Below are positions 1 to 10,998 of a stretch of 64,000 bases of DNA, piece after piece. The stretch comes from Aquilaria yunnanensis. Taxonomy: Eukaryota; Streptophyta; Magnoliopsida; Malvales; Thymelaeaceae. Every line of letters begins with the position of its first letter. Within the stretch, counting starts at the first letter, position 1. The stretch spans positions 101,632,893 to 101,696,892 of the forward strand of contig CM077594.1 in the NCBI GenBank assembly GCA_039654915.1, in the 5' to 3' direction. A model generated the notes under the pieces. That model worked only from the letters and a program-made list of their open reading frames with translations. It was not told where the DNA came from and did no database searches. The translations under genes and the position numbers were made by a program.

Positions 1-2
1 AG

Positions 3-581
3 GTTTTGGTTAGGAATCAAGATTAAAGGAAATTTAATGTTAAGTATGATGTTGCTTCAGTGTCTGTGTCTTGTTCATGTATGTTGTTTAAGGAGAGGGG
101 CTTGCTTTGTTGTCATTCATTGTGTGTGTTGAATGTAAATAATGTGCATGAAATTCCTAAGCGGTATATACTTCACCGTTAGACCAAGGAAGCAAGGAAT
201 GTTGTGGATCAGGATGGGAAATATTTGTGTGGTGATGCATTTTCTACAATTGCTTGGCGTACTAACCTGATGAGGGGCTTTTTATCATTGGTGATTGAGT
301 GTCAAAAAGATTAGGAATATAGGTATGTGTGTGAGCAAGGACTGCTGTCAATGCAGAAGCATATTTTGAAGATGAAGGCTGAAACTGCCAGTGCCAGCAA
401 AGAGTGTCAGATAATTAGTAGTGCTGGGTCTTGTTGTGAAGTAAATGTTTTGAATCCTGCATTTGTGACATCTAATATATTTGGATCAAAGTGGAAGAAG
501 AGTGGAGTGGATTTCAACCGTGGTCGTGGATGTAAGGGCAGGGGTAAGGGCAATGGTAGGGACAGGGGTGGTCTAGTATAG
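3..581 (+). pseudogene. FAR1-RELATED SEQUENCE (FRS)-like / MULE-transposase-derived relic, C-terminal part
   Basis: One reading frame (codons starting at multiples of 3) runs across the segment but is cut by in-frame stops at 24-26, 180-182 and 312-314. Seen: a SWIM zinc finger, with Cys codons at 72 and 78 and the C-x-H pair at 108/114, followed by the block VNNVHEIPKRYILHR then TKEARN, which is the signature that follows SWIM in FAR1/FHY3/FRS proteins (usual form ..P..YIL.RWTK.A..). Here the Trp codon is the stop at 180. The tail is Arg/Gly rich (RGRGCKGRGKGNGRDRGG). FRS proteins are domesticated or mobile MULE transposases that bind DNA. The N-terminal FAR1 and transposase domains lie upstream of the window or are lost. 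Likely non-functional. MuDR-type transposases also carry SWIM, so the split between FRS and MURA is an inference. Confidence 0.72.
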
Positions 582-783
582 TGTTCGATAGAAATAGTCA
601 AAGTGTCTATAAACTATTGTTGAAATGTCTACAGAGTTAAATTCATAGTTACAGCTGAAGTTTATTGAAATTTCTACAGGTTATTTGTTTACAGTACACA
701 TAAAAAATGTAGTGTGATAGTGGAATTGTCTAAAGATTAAGTGGATATAGGAATGATAAGGACTATGGTTTCTACAATATCAA

Positions 784-1786
784 TTAATTCTTTGTATTTA
801 CAATACTAGTTCTTAATTTACAATGTGTGTAGAATAATACATATTTCAAATAAAATAAAATATATTTCAAAGACAATATAATATTTATATGTTTGGAGCT
901 GTTCTTTTTAAGAACTTGCAAAATAGTTTGCTTTGCATCTCCACATGCAAGGCTTATAGCAAATTGGGCTTGATATGTACACTTCTGTGTTATGGAGATT
1001 TGGCCTATCATGTGGTGATTGACAATCTTTAAGATTGTGTCCGATGACAACAAGCCTTTTGTTAAGCGCCCATAAGCAAGTAAATGTTTATCGTACAAGC
1101 CTTCGACATTCAGCAATCTTCCATGGCCTTTGCCTTCCATTTTGTCCCTCAATGATAAGAGACAATAATTCTATTGCTTTGGTTTTTTCATGTTCCTCAA
1201 ATGGTGATATGATTGCTATTATTCCATGCAAGTATTGGGCCTTACTATTGCCCTTTTCGGCTGCTCTTTTGAGGAGTTTGAGCCCTTTGATTTCATTTGC
1301 AATTATAAAATAGTGAGCGATGCTTTCTTCTGTCAAGGCATCTGTATTTTCAACTTCCATGTACCGTTGGTGGATATAACACTCTTTTGGGCGAAATGGT
1401 CTGAAACATAAATCATTTATGTTCAACCTTTGGTACACTAACTTATCATCTGCAACCTTGTGAAAGTCCTTGTAGATTGTGCAGCATTGCTAAGGTCATT
1501 GATGAATGAAGCACCAACATTTGAGAGTATCTCAGTAAGCATATCATGCGGTAATGATTGAATTGTTTTTTGGAGGGTATGCTTGGAGATTTTCTTGCTC
1601 GGTTTCAAGTGGTACATTTTTTAAACAAGTGTGTAGGATGAAAAGGTGTTGAAAACTTGTGGTTATGGTTGTACATTTTATAGGTGATGAACAGGTGTTT
1701 GGTCGGTTATATTGTGTATGACGAATAGACGTGTTGTTTCGTTTTACGAACATATGTGCTGTTTCAGTCCTTGGGCGCCTTTTCAT
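784..1786 (-). pseudogene. F-box protein relic (At2g35280/At1g67623-like family)
   Basis: Read on the minus strand from about 1575 there is an F-box-like start, SLPHDMLTEILSNVGASFIN, as in the small plant F-box family typified by At2g35280 (SLPxDxLxEILxxVASSSxxDL). A +1 frameshift near 1475 is needed to continue into YKDFHKVADDKLVYQRLNI, then through 1088-1435 with GLKLLKRAAEKGNSKAQYLH, a Sel1-like repeat typical of this family's C-terminal half. A second frameshift near 1120 leads to the 784-1152 segment with a Cys-containing tail. The possible N-terminal lead (MKRRPRTE) at 1786 is in another frame. At least two frame breaks make it a pseudogene. Such F-box genes act as SCF substrate adaptors when intact. 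It lies tail-to-tail with the FRS relic. Confidence 0.66.
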
Positions 1787-2257
1787 ACAATTAAGGATTA
1801 TATATTTAATTGATTATGTTTTTATCGAGTAATAATTTATGTAGTGATCCAAGATTATACAGTTATGTTTTTAATACGACTAACAATTTATGCACTCAAC
1901 CAAGTTACATATTATGAGTGTTTAAACACTTTAATTACTGTTAGTACACACCTTGTTAATCTGTAGAAGACACTTTTGCAAATTCATACTGTATGTAAAG
2001 CAACTGTTTCAGACACTAACAGTAACAAACAATACGATAGAACAAATTGAGAAACAAAATCAGCATATCATAAGCAATACAACAATCTGAGAAACAAACT
2101 GAGAAACTACTTTGTCCTATAAGAAGACATATCACAAGCTATGAAACTACTTCCTAGACATATAAGAAGACAATTATTTTGTGCATGCTAGCAATCTAAC
2201 CCGTAAGCAACTGTCACATGTTAACAACTACTTTGTACATGTTATCTGTAAGTCAAG
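1787..2257. other. AT-rich spacer, nothing recognisable
   Basis: No supported reading frame or RNA gene. It separates the F-box relic from the 3' end of the Ulp1-like relic and contains several near-copies of words such as acaacaatctgagaaacaa. Confidence 0.5.
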
Positions 2258-2689
2258 TTAAGCAGCTTTTACATTTTGTAGTCTATTTGCATTTGTCAAA
2301 ACAGTATCTTTCACCTGGTTATGCAGATGCAACATTAAAATAGCTGCAATTTGCATTCTGTACTTATTCATGATTTCTTTCTGCAAAGTCAAAAACAATA
2401 AGTGTATAAGTAGTAATTTGATAATGCATGAAGAAGACATTATAGATGTTATAGTTGTTATCGGTCCCAGGTCAGAAACAAACGGTTGGCCATGATATAA
2501 TTCCATATGTTTCATTGCAAAAATGGCACAATCTTTTGCATTCCTCATGTACTACTTGTAGGTCTTTTTCCACGGCAAAGAGACAAATGTGGGTTGGTAT
2601 CTTCCAATTTCAGATGCAAGGGGATGTTCCCAGGAGTCAAGCCATTTGTTGATGATTTGTCTCTGTTAAAAGTAAACGGTATTATTTTT

Positions 2690-2916
2690 TCATAAGACAC
2701 TTTGAATTGAAATAATAGACACATTGAATTGAAATAATAGACACTTTCAATTGAAATAATAGACACTTTTAATAAAAATAATAGACACTTTGGATAAGAT
2801 ACTTTGAATTGAAAAAAATACACTTTGAATTAAAATAATAAACACTTTGTATTGAAATAATGGACACTTTGCATTGAAATAATGGACACTTTGAATTGAA
2901 ATAATAGACACTTTGA
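2690..2916. repeat. Minisatellite, ~22-23 bp unit with core AATAGACACTTTGAATTGAA
   Basis: About ten head-to-tail degenerate units lie between the Asp-containing and Cys-containing coding blocks of the Ulp1-like relic, so they probably expanded in an intron. The core TAGACAC recurs in other tracts of this window. Confidence 0.85.
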
Positions 2917-3898
2917 ATGATTACCAGAAGAAAGGGAAACTGTTCATATTTTCCCATCTCCTCATCCCTGTTGTCCATGACCTCTATCTTCTTGCTTTCA
3001 GTGTTAATGCAGAACACGCTGAAGTGGACATCTTTAGGACATATGAAGAACAGCTATTTCATAAAAACTTATTTTAGGGGCTGGCACACCATGAATAATT
3101 GTGTAGTAGATGTGCAACCATGCAACAAGTTTTTCATAATAAGTGTGCATTTACAAGTTTGCAACCATGCAACATTTCTTTCGTGATGTGGTTGTATTGG
3201 AGCCACAAGTTGAGCATTTGGCATATGTTGTTCTCCTTATTAGTATTCTTCTTGATAACTTCAGGATCAAACTTATTGTTGACAATTATGTGGAAAATGC
3301 AGGCCTGTAACAAAGATTATTAAATAGATGTTAGACTTAAACAGAGTGAGTTTTTAAGATGTTATAGATAGGGTTTTGTTGACATCTAATTTCGGCCGAC
3401 CCTTTTTATAAAAATTAAAAATTAAAAAAAATATTATTATTAACTAATTATTAATTAATTAATTATTATTATTACTGAAAAAATTTTAATTAAGTTAATT
3501 AGTTTAAAATACATTTTGTTTTATAAGGGTTTAGTTAAAAATGATATATGTGTGTATATATGTATGTATGAAATACAAAAGAAAACTCCATAAAAAATGA
3601 TAAAATTGAAAAGTTTGGGGTAAAAATGACAAAATTAAGAAATTTGGGAAAATTTGACAAAATCTAGAAAATTTCAGGAGAATTTGGTAATTTTTCACGT
3701 CATTTTTGGGCCAAACAGATGTTTTTGACCCAAATTGACAGAAAAAGACAAAATTGTCTCAATCAGAAGTTTCAGGAACATCCCCAAAGTTAAAGAAACG
3801 TAAAGGACTGAAACTGTCATTTTACCAAATTAAGAGATAAGTCTATTTTTAATTAAATTTCAAATTTTTTTAATCATAGAAATTCAGGCCTCCTTCCC

Positions 3899-3908
3899 CT
3901 ATAAATAG
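3899..3908 (+). promoter_or_regulatory. TATA box of the LTR promoter
   Basis: The sequence CTATAAATAGGG lies 0.5 kb inside the LTR and ahead of a purine-rich start and CT-rich leader, the expected place for the retrotransposon Pol II promoter. It is inferred from motif and position. Confidence 0.5.
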
Positions 3909-4435
3909 GGGTGGAAATATGTGAAGAAACGAAGAAAAAAATCAAGATTAGAGCTCCATTTAAAAAAAAGAAAAACTGTAGAAATAGTCTCTGACCTCTC
4001 CTCCCTCTTCCCAGAAAACTAAAAACTTTCCTTTTCTCTCTTTCAGCCCACTATTTCCCTCATCCGTCAACCTCCATTTTTACCGCGTCTCGCCTTCCAT
4101 TACCAGCCACCGCACCTTCGCGTCTCACACTCCTCCGTCGCCAACCACCCCCCCGAGTCTCGCCCTCCCCCGTCGCCAACCACCCCCGCGTCTCGCCGTC
4201 CGCCGGTTCGTCCCTCTCTCTTTCTTCCTCTCCCTCTCCGTTTCCCTCTATCTCTCTCCCTCCGGCCACCGTTCCACCTCCGTCTCGTCAGCCCGTCGCC
4301 GACGAAGCCAGCCTAGGGTCTTCCTCCGTTATCGTCGCCGGAAACCAGAGAAAAAAGAAACGAAATCATTTCGGCCGGAAACGTTAACCGACCCGCCAAT
4401 TTCAAATTTTAATTTTTTGGGTAAACCCTGTTTTA

Positions 4436-4657
4436 ATCCTTCATCTTTCCTTTAATTTTTTCAGAACTAATTACTAACAACTAACTTTTATTATTATTGT
4501 TGTTATTATTATTATTCCATTATAAGTCACTAACCTTTTAATTTTTGCAGAATTAATTACTAACAACTAACTTTTATTATTATTACTATTATTATTATTA
4601 TTCCATTATAAGTCACTAACCTTTTAATTTTTGCAGAACTAATTACTAACAACTAAC

Positions 4658-4709
<52 letters not shown>

Positions 4710-4720
4710 TTTCATGGAAG
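4436..4720 (+). repeat. Three ~88-bp tandem copies inside the LTR ending in an (ATT)n microsatellite
   Basis: Each unit runs TTTTTGCAGAACTAATTACT.., then TTATT trinucleotides, then CCATTATAAGTCACTAACC. The third copy has expanded into an (ATT)n run at about 4660-4708. A second smaller duplication built on GTGGATGGCTAAAAAGCCC follows at ~4740 and ~4880. Confidence 0.85.
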
Positions 4721-5354
4721 GTTATACCTCCTATTTTTTGTGGATGGCTAAAAAGCCCATTTTATTTTTATTTATTTATTTATTGTCCTTTAACTTTCCT
4801 TTATTTACTTTATGTGCTTTTTATTTGTTTATTTATTTATTTATTTTCATATGTTATTTAATTTGTGCAACTTTTTAAGTGGATGGCCAAAAAGCCCCCG
4901 CTTTATTTATTTATTATCCTTTATTTACTTTATGTAATTTTTTTTTACATAGATGGTTAAACTTATTTCACTTTTAGCTATAAAAAATAAAATAATAACA
5001 AACTAAAAGAAGAGGTTTTTTTTATGTGAATAATTAACCTTATTTTTTAGGACTAATCAAGAATCCATTTTGTTAACAAAGCCCCCATCCTCTATTATTT
5101 TGGAACACATATTTTTTATTTATTTTTTATTTCTTTAAAAATTTAACCTTTTATTTCTTTAATTAAAAAATCTTAATTAGATAATTCCAAAAATAAAAAT
5201 CTTAATTAAGTATATCTTTAAAATTTATGGATTAGATAATTTTTTTTAATAAAAATTAAATTAAATTAATAATAATAAATATTAAAATTATTAAAAATCC
5301 AATAAAAATTATAATTAAAAATAATTAATTAAATAAACAAAAAATTAAATTAAA

Positions 5355-6250
5355 TTCTATATCTAAATGATCCGACAGGATCCATGGTTTAGAAAAATGT
5401 CAAACTTTTTTTTAAATAAAATAAAGTGTCCAAGATAATAATAAAAAAATTAAAAATTTTTAAATAAGATAAAATATCCAATAATAACAATAAAATTTTA
5501 CCAAAAAAAATTTCAATAATTACTTTAAAATATTTTTTCAAAATTAAAAATATATGAATATCAAGACTTTTCTTTTACCTATTTTTTTTTAAAAAAATAT
5601 ATAGCTCTTTGGTTTCTTTATTAAATAAATAAAAAATATTGATATTAGATAATTAAATAATTACTTTTTGGTTCCTTTATAAATTAAGTAATTACTTAAA
5701 AATAAAAAAAAAGAAAAAGATCTTTCACCAAACAATCAAAAGAAAGAAAAGAATAAAGAAAAAGAATAAGAAAAAAGAAAGAAAAGAAGAAAAAAAAGAA
5801 ATAAAATAAATAAAATAAATAAAAAATGAAAAAAATAAAAATAAATTTTTTAAAAAAAATTAAAGTAAGTTAACATTAAAAATAAAAAAATTCATAAAAA
5901 TTATGACAAAAAGATAAATTAATAATTAATTTAATAAAATAAAAATTAAAAATTTAAATTACTAATTTCCATATCCGGATAATCCGACAGGATTCACGGT
6001 TTGGAAAATAAAAATTAAATATCTAGATAAAAATTCATATTCAGATAATTCGGTAGAATTTATAGTATGGATTAAAATATTTAATTAAAATTTCATCAAA
6101 TTCTGTGTCCGGGTGGTTCGATAGAATCCATGGTTCGGAAAATATCGAGTTTATAAAAATTATACAAATTAATTACCGATGATTTTAAAACCAATATTAA
6201 TTTAAAAATCCACATCCGACTAATTCAGTTAAAATTTCTGTTTTGAAAAT
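5355..6250 (+). repeat. Five dispersed copies of a ~38-bp motif in the 3' half of the LTR
   Basis: Copies near 5361, 5970, 6039, 6104 and 6212 share the frame TCCGGATAATCCGACAGGAT followed by CATGGTTTGGAAAA. They are separated by AT-rich filler, and the later copies are more diverged. No known function is assigned. Confidence 0.7.
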
Positions 6251-8454
6251 TAACGTAAAAGTAAGCAAAGCAAAATTAAAATCAACTAAGGTACCAATTT
6301 TGGGTGTTAAAATATAGTTATTTTAACGTAACCGTACTCCCGAACCCCCAAACTCTCGCAGACCAATTTTTTAGGTGTCCAATCGACCTGAGCGAAAACC
6401 GATTGGTAGCGACTCCCGAAAACCCACACATTGCCACAGGTTTTACTTACAGATGCATGGCTGGGGAGGAAGCAACGTTCTGGAAACTCTTTGTTCAACT
6501 CTTTTTTATTCAAAGTATAAGCATAGGCGGTTATTATAGAGTCAAAAACCAATTTTTCAAGTCTTAAACTCTGGAATTCATTCATAAAGTTAAAGACATC
6601 TGGTGTGAATCTTGCCAACAGCTCACTGCAATTGAAAGATAAGCAGTAGACAGTTCTCATTAAATTTGCAGTAATTGAAATAAATGATCATTGGCTAATA
6701 AATTTTTTTTGCTGCGACACTTACTTGAGTGATTGTTTCGTGCTCCATGCATAGTCTACAACAATAGACTCTGTGCTTGTGAGGTATAAAGGAAGTGTTT
6801 TCTTGAACCAATAGAAATATGGAGATTTCAAGAAAACTAATTTCTTCTTTGCTCTAGCTGGCGTATTAGCTTTCTCCTGACTTCCATCTATTCCTAAATT
6901 GAAAGAAGGCCCAGTTTCTAGATCAAAGTCTAGAACTATTGGTATTGGACCTTCATCATCTGGCAAGTCAAGCACAAATGGTTGAACAAGGTCTTCAAGC
7001 TCTTGATTATTATCATTTTACTCATCAGGTGTGCATAGACATTTTTAGATTGCAATTCAATCTGTGCCAGCCTTGCTTTCTCCATTGCATCTATCACTTG
7101 CTCAACTTGGAGAATGAATTTCTCATACCATGGGCTGCTTTCAGCAGGGCCAAGATTGAGCACATGCGACCTCTGTATCAGCTTTGCAAGTGGAGTTGTA
7201 ACAAAATGGAACAACTCACAGACTCTTGCAATTTCTTCTTCCATTCTTTTCATTGCAAGAGCTGCCTCTTGAACCTTATTATTTAACTGCTTCATTCTTG
7301 CTGTGAATGAGTTGTCAGAGTCAGCAGGCTATTGTTGCTCCTTGCTTTCAAGCTTACCTTTTGCTGGCTGATCTTTGCTTTGAGGCTCTTCAGGCTATTT
7401 TTCTTGAGTTTCTGCAGCGGTCTGATCAGCCTTCTTCTCTGGCTGCTCAGGGTAATCAGGCTTCTTTGGTACTTTTAGAGCATCAGTTTTTGGAGTATCA
7501 GCAGAAGGAAGATTGGCTGATAGTATTTGTCCTCTGCCAAATCCACCTTGACTTCTCTCTTCATTTAATCTTCTGAGGACAATATCATTTGTCCAACCTG
7601 TGATTGATGGGAAAACTCTAATGACAAGAGTGTTCCCCCTGAACATTACCCGATCAAGATAAAACATCTACACATTTAAGACCAGTTTAAGAAACATGAA
7701 TGTGACACTTCAAATATGAAGAGGAGATGCTGAGTTGTTAGTATGAAAGTTGTTGACAAATAAACATGACACATTTACCTATAAGAAGTAAAGGCATGCA
7801 CCAATGCATTGGTTGTTGACAGGGTCCTCTTTGTACTTGCTAATTTGGGTAGCAAGTGTGTTCAAGGTATAGGCACAAAAGTTCAGCTGATGGCATGCAG
7901 AAAGATCCTTCAATACTTTATAAACCCTCCAATTGTAGCTGGATCTATTGGATGGTACAAGCAGCTTTGTGACTATGTAGATGACAAAGTGAAGCTTGAA
8001 TTCTTGATCTGCATTTGATGAGTTAGTCACTATACTTGAAATTTGACTTGTCAATGGTCCATTTTCCTTCCTATGCCGCATTTTTCGCTGTTGAAGTTCC
8101 GGGTCATTTGCATGAGAATAAGGGTGTTCATCAACCACCCTTGGACCAATGGAAATCCTTAACACATTATGCACATTTTCAGCAGTTATCTTGATTCTTA
8201 AATGTTTGGATATGCGCAAGGTTGTGTCATCTGGGTTAAAATGCTTCACTAGCCACTATACTAGGTTTGGGAAAAGTCTAGTGCATGTTATGTTGAATAG
8301 AGATCAAAATCCAAGCTTTTTGATTGCATTAACATGCTCTGTGCTAGTGGAGAGTAAATCCATTGTCTGCCTAACCTGTCCAGGGTTGCACCGTGTTCTA
8401 TACATTATGCTGCAATGAAATGTTACATTTCAATAGTTAAAAAATTTTAATACA

Positions 8455-8948
8455 GTAATGATAGACATTTGATAGAATGGCAATAGACATATTATGTATA
8501 ACAAATAGACACATTTTCCGGTAAAGGAATGAACCAGTGGACAATTTTTCAGAAAATAAATGACCAGAAAAGTAATGTAATATGAGACACTTTTTAAGTA
8601 AATACTTAATAGATAAATAATAGACAGATTATTGAGAAACAGTACACACTTTTTCAAAAGAAAAATGAACCAGTAGACACTTTTCTAGAAAAAGTTAACA
8701 GAGAACCAATAGACATTTGATAGAGTGCCAATAGACATATTATGTATAACAAGTAGACAAATTTTCCAGTAAGGGAATAAACCAGTTGATAATTTTGCAA
8801 TAAATAAATGACCAAAAAATTTAGGAAATAGAATACACTTTTCCAGTAAACACTTAATAGAGAAATAATGGACAGATTATTGAGAAACAATACACACTTT
8901 TCCAGAAAAAAAATCAACCAGTATACAAAGTATACAGAGAATCAATAG
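8455..8948. repeat. Two ~245-bp tandem copies made of TAGACA-type subunits
   Basis: Copy 1 starts near 8459 and copy 2 near 8705; both open AATAGACATTTGATAGA and share TTATTGAGAAACA and ACACACTTTT. They lie in an intron of the Ulp1-like relic between the ~9030 and ~8413 exon edges. Confidence 0.85.
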
Positions 8949-9354
8949 ACAAAATATACAGAAGTAGTGTACACTTTTTGCAGTAAAAAAATAAGCATAA
9001 TGTGAAAACACATTGTGAATAGTATATACCACTTAGAGGTTGAAGGGCTGGCATTCCGTTTGCCTTCTTTTCTTGCTGGGGGGTTAGATTTCTTTGTAGG
9101 GCTTGGCTCTTCCTTTTGTGCTTTCTTTTTTTGTTTGTTTTGTCCAAAGCCTGTGTGATGCTGTTTCTTGTGCTTTGCAGCATCATTCTGCTTAGATTGA
9201 GCAGTGTCTTTAAATTGTGCAGTGTCTTTTCTTCTTTTGTAGATGATAGGCTTTGCTGGACTTGGCTGTTGTCTAGTTGATATCCGTTGCCTCGTGTTTT
9301 GTCTGTGTAAACAACCAAAAAGATAACAGTTATATGAGATGTGTCTTAAGTACT

Positions 9355-9668
9355 TTAACAGCTATTGATTGATGACAACATATATACAGAAAATATCTTT
9401 ATGTGCTACATAATGTGTCTACTATAAGAAACAAAAGTGTCTATATGAAAAGCTGACGAAGAGTATTTTTGTAAACTGATTTCAATATATGCATGAGAAG
9501 TGTGTGCACTAGCTACACAACGTGTCTACATCAATAAGTAATAGTGTCTATATGAAATGCTGACGAAGAGTGTTTTTGTAAATTGATTACGACATATGTA
9601 TGAGAAATGTGTGCACTAGCTACATAATGTGTTTACTACAAGAAGCCATAGTGTCTATATGATAGAAG
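9355..9668. repeat. Three ~117-bp tandem copies with GTGTCTA cores
   Basis: Units share GTGTCTATATGAAATGCTGA, GAAGAGTGTTTTTGTAAA and GTGTGCACTAGCTACA. They lie in an intron of the Ulp1-like relic, upstream of the exon whose acceptor is at ~9300. Confidence 0.85.
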
Positions 9669-10252
9669 AGGAGTATATTTAGGTTGCTTACGAAGGGGAG
9701 TTTTGATTCCTCTGCACGAACGGTGGCGGTTTCACGGTGATTTTTATTTTTTGTCTGCATAGAGAACGAGAATACTAAAAAGAAATCTCATATTCTACAA
9801 TAAAGCTAATATAGATGCAAGAAAATGAATATTTGTGTTTTACCTCTTGTGTTTTGGTTCATTTTCAGAAGCATGTGTTGGATGTTGCTTTTGCTTGCTT
9901 TTTGCCGGTTTCTCTTCATCTCACCTGAAATTGTCAGATTATAGGTTAGGTTTTGATTAAGTAAAATTGTCAAAAATGAATCGATAATGAGGTTCGAAGA
10001 GGCAAGGTAGAGAAGTAGAAAAGGCTATCCGGTGCGTGGCCGGTGTTCCAACGTGTTGCCGGAACTTAAAACGCATTATAAAAAGCTAGAGAACGCCGGC
10101 AAGTTGCCCGAACTTAAAACATACAATAAAAAGCTAGAGAACGGCGGTGAAGTGTACGAAGGTTTACCTTTCTTGCTGTTCCTCGGTGAAATCGCCGTAG
10201 TAGTCGTCTTCTGTAGTGGGAAGCGCGATGAGCTTTCAATTATTATCAGCCA

Positions 10253-10998
10253 TAGCGTTTTCAATTATGAAGGAGATAAGTGAACAGTTGCAGGAGCGTT
10301 TGACGGGTTATGGGAATGGCATGTAATTTGAATTCGCAAAGTTTTCTGAAGCAATTTTCAAGCGTGGGTAAAATTATAATTTCAGTTTCGAAGTAGGCTG
10401 GGTCATGGGCTTGGGCGGCAGTTACTAGTATTGGGCTCCTAATTAGACCTATGTCTATAATATAATAACTAAAATTATAGTGGTAAAAAAATTTATAAAA
10501 TGCTTACATGTTAGTTTATTATTACTATGGTCTATTCAATTTCTTAGGTTTCAAGTATAGGAACCAATCTCTAAATATGAAATTCAATTTCTGTTTGAAC
10601 TGACCAAAAAAAAAAAAATAATAACCAAATTATTTTCTTCAAATGCAATCAGTTTTTTTAGTTTTGTCAAAATAATACTCACCTCTAACAATAGCTATAA
10701 TTTCAGCTTTTTTGGGACAAACATTGCAGCGTTTTATAGTTTCAAGAGAATAAGCAACATATGTTATAGTCTACGAACAATTGGTACCGTTTACCGGCAT
10801 AGGTTTGCTAGTAATTGGTATTTGGTACGAGGGAGAGGGTGGTTAAATTCTACAATCTGTAGTTCAGGGGCCTTTCTGCAGCTATTTTAGTAGTTAAAGG
10901 ACTTCCTGGGGTTTAAGGACCTAAAAGGCTAAAACCCTGATTCCAGAATTTTGTAGCTGAACACGAGCGACGAGCAATTGTCCGAGGAGAAGAAGAAG
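10253..10998. other. Spacer and presumptive promoter/5'UTR of the FAM136A-like gene
   Basis: No coding sequence is supported. The stretch 10900-10998 directly before the start codon is probably 5'UTR. A poly(A) tract lies at about 10607-10618. No clear TATA box is seen. Confidence 0.4.

Larger units (their letters stand above)
3377..6438 (+). mobile_element. Solo LTR of a long-LTR gypsy-type (Tat/Ogre-like) retrotransposon
   Basis: The element is 3,062 bp, begins TGTTGACATC and ends ATTGCCACA (TG..CA), and is flanked by a perfect 5-bp duplication GGTTT at 3372-3376 and 6439-6443. The 3' end has the block CCGTACTCCCGAACCCCC with later GCGACTCCCGAAAACC, a pattern I associate with LTR ends of Tat-type gypsy elements. 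A TATA box near 3900, followed by a CT-rich leader at 4000-4340, fits a U3/R/U5 layout in plus orientation. There is no gag-pol and no second LTR, so it is a solo LTR left by recombination. It sits in an intron of the Ulp1-like relic: donor GTAAGT lies at ~6452, just outside the duplication, and the acceptor lies near 3307. The clade is inferred; the boundaries are seen. Confidence 0.85.
2258..10252 (-). pseudogene. Multi-exon Ulp1/SENP (peptidase C48)-like transposon-associated protein, decayed and split by an LTR
   Basis: Exons can be followed on the minus strand from about 10250 down. Short basic exons lie at ~10.16-10.25, ~9.84-9.93 and ~9.69-9.76 kb, each flanked by gt/ag. A Lys-rich exon spans 9299-~9030. 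A core exon at ~8413-7780 contains AIKKLGF*SLFNITCTRLFP and ITAENVHNVLRISIGP, the conserved block of plant Ulp1-carrying transposon proteins. Next come FYLDRVMF and GGFGRGQ (7667-7395), a coiled-coil segment (7295-6936), then ~6975-6453 ending at a GTAAGT donor. After the LTR-split intron the acceptor is near 3307. The protease triad is visible: His in CPKDVHFSV (~3030), Asp in KIEVMDN (~2970), Cys in NAKDCAIFAMKHME (~2530). The last exon is ~2382-2258. In-frame stops in the core exon and frame changes make it a pseudogene. Ulp1 proteases cleave SUMO-type isopeptide bonds; plant MULEs of the KI-MULE type carry them. The family is clear, but exact exon ends are approximate. Confidence 0.7.

Noticed and set aside
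4060..4269. Minus-strand frame rich in Gly/Glu/Arg
   Set aside because: It lies in the CT-rich leader of the solo LTR; low-complexity composition alone gives the open frame.
10032..10283. Plus-strand 83-residue frame with repeated LPELKTxxKKLENxG
   Set aside because: It is opposite the first exon of the Ulp1-like relic and based on a short local duplication; no family recognised.
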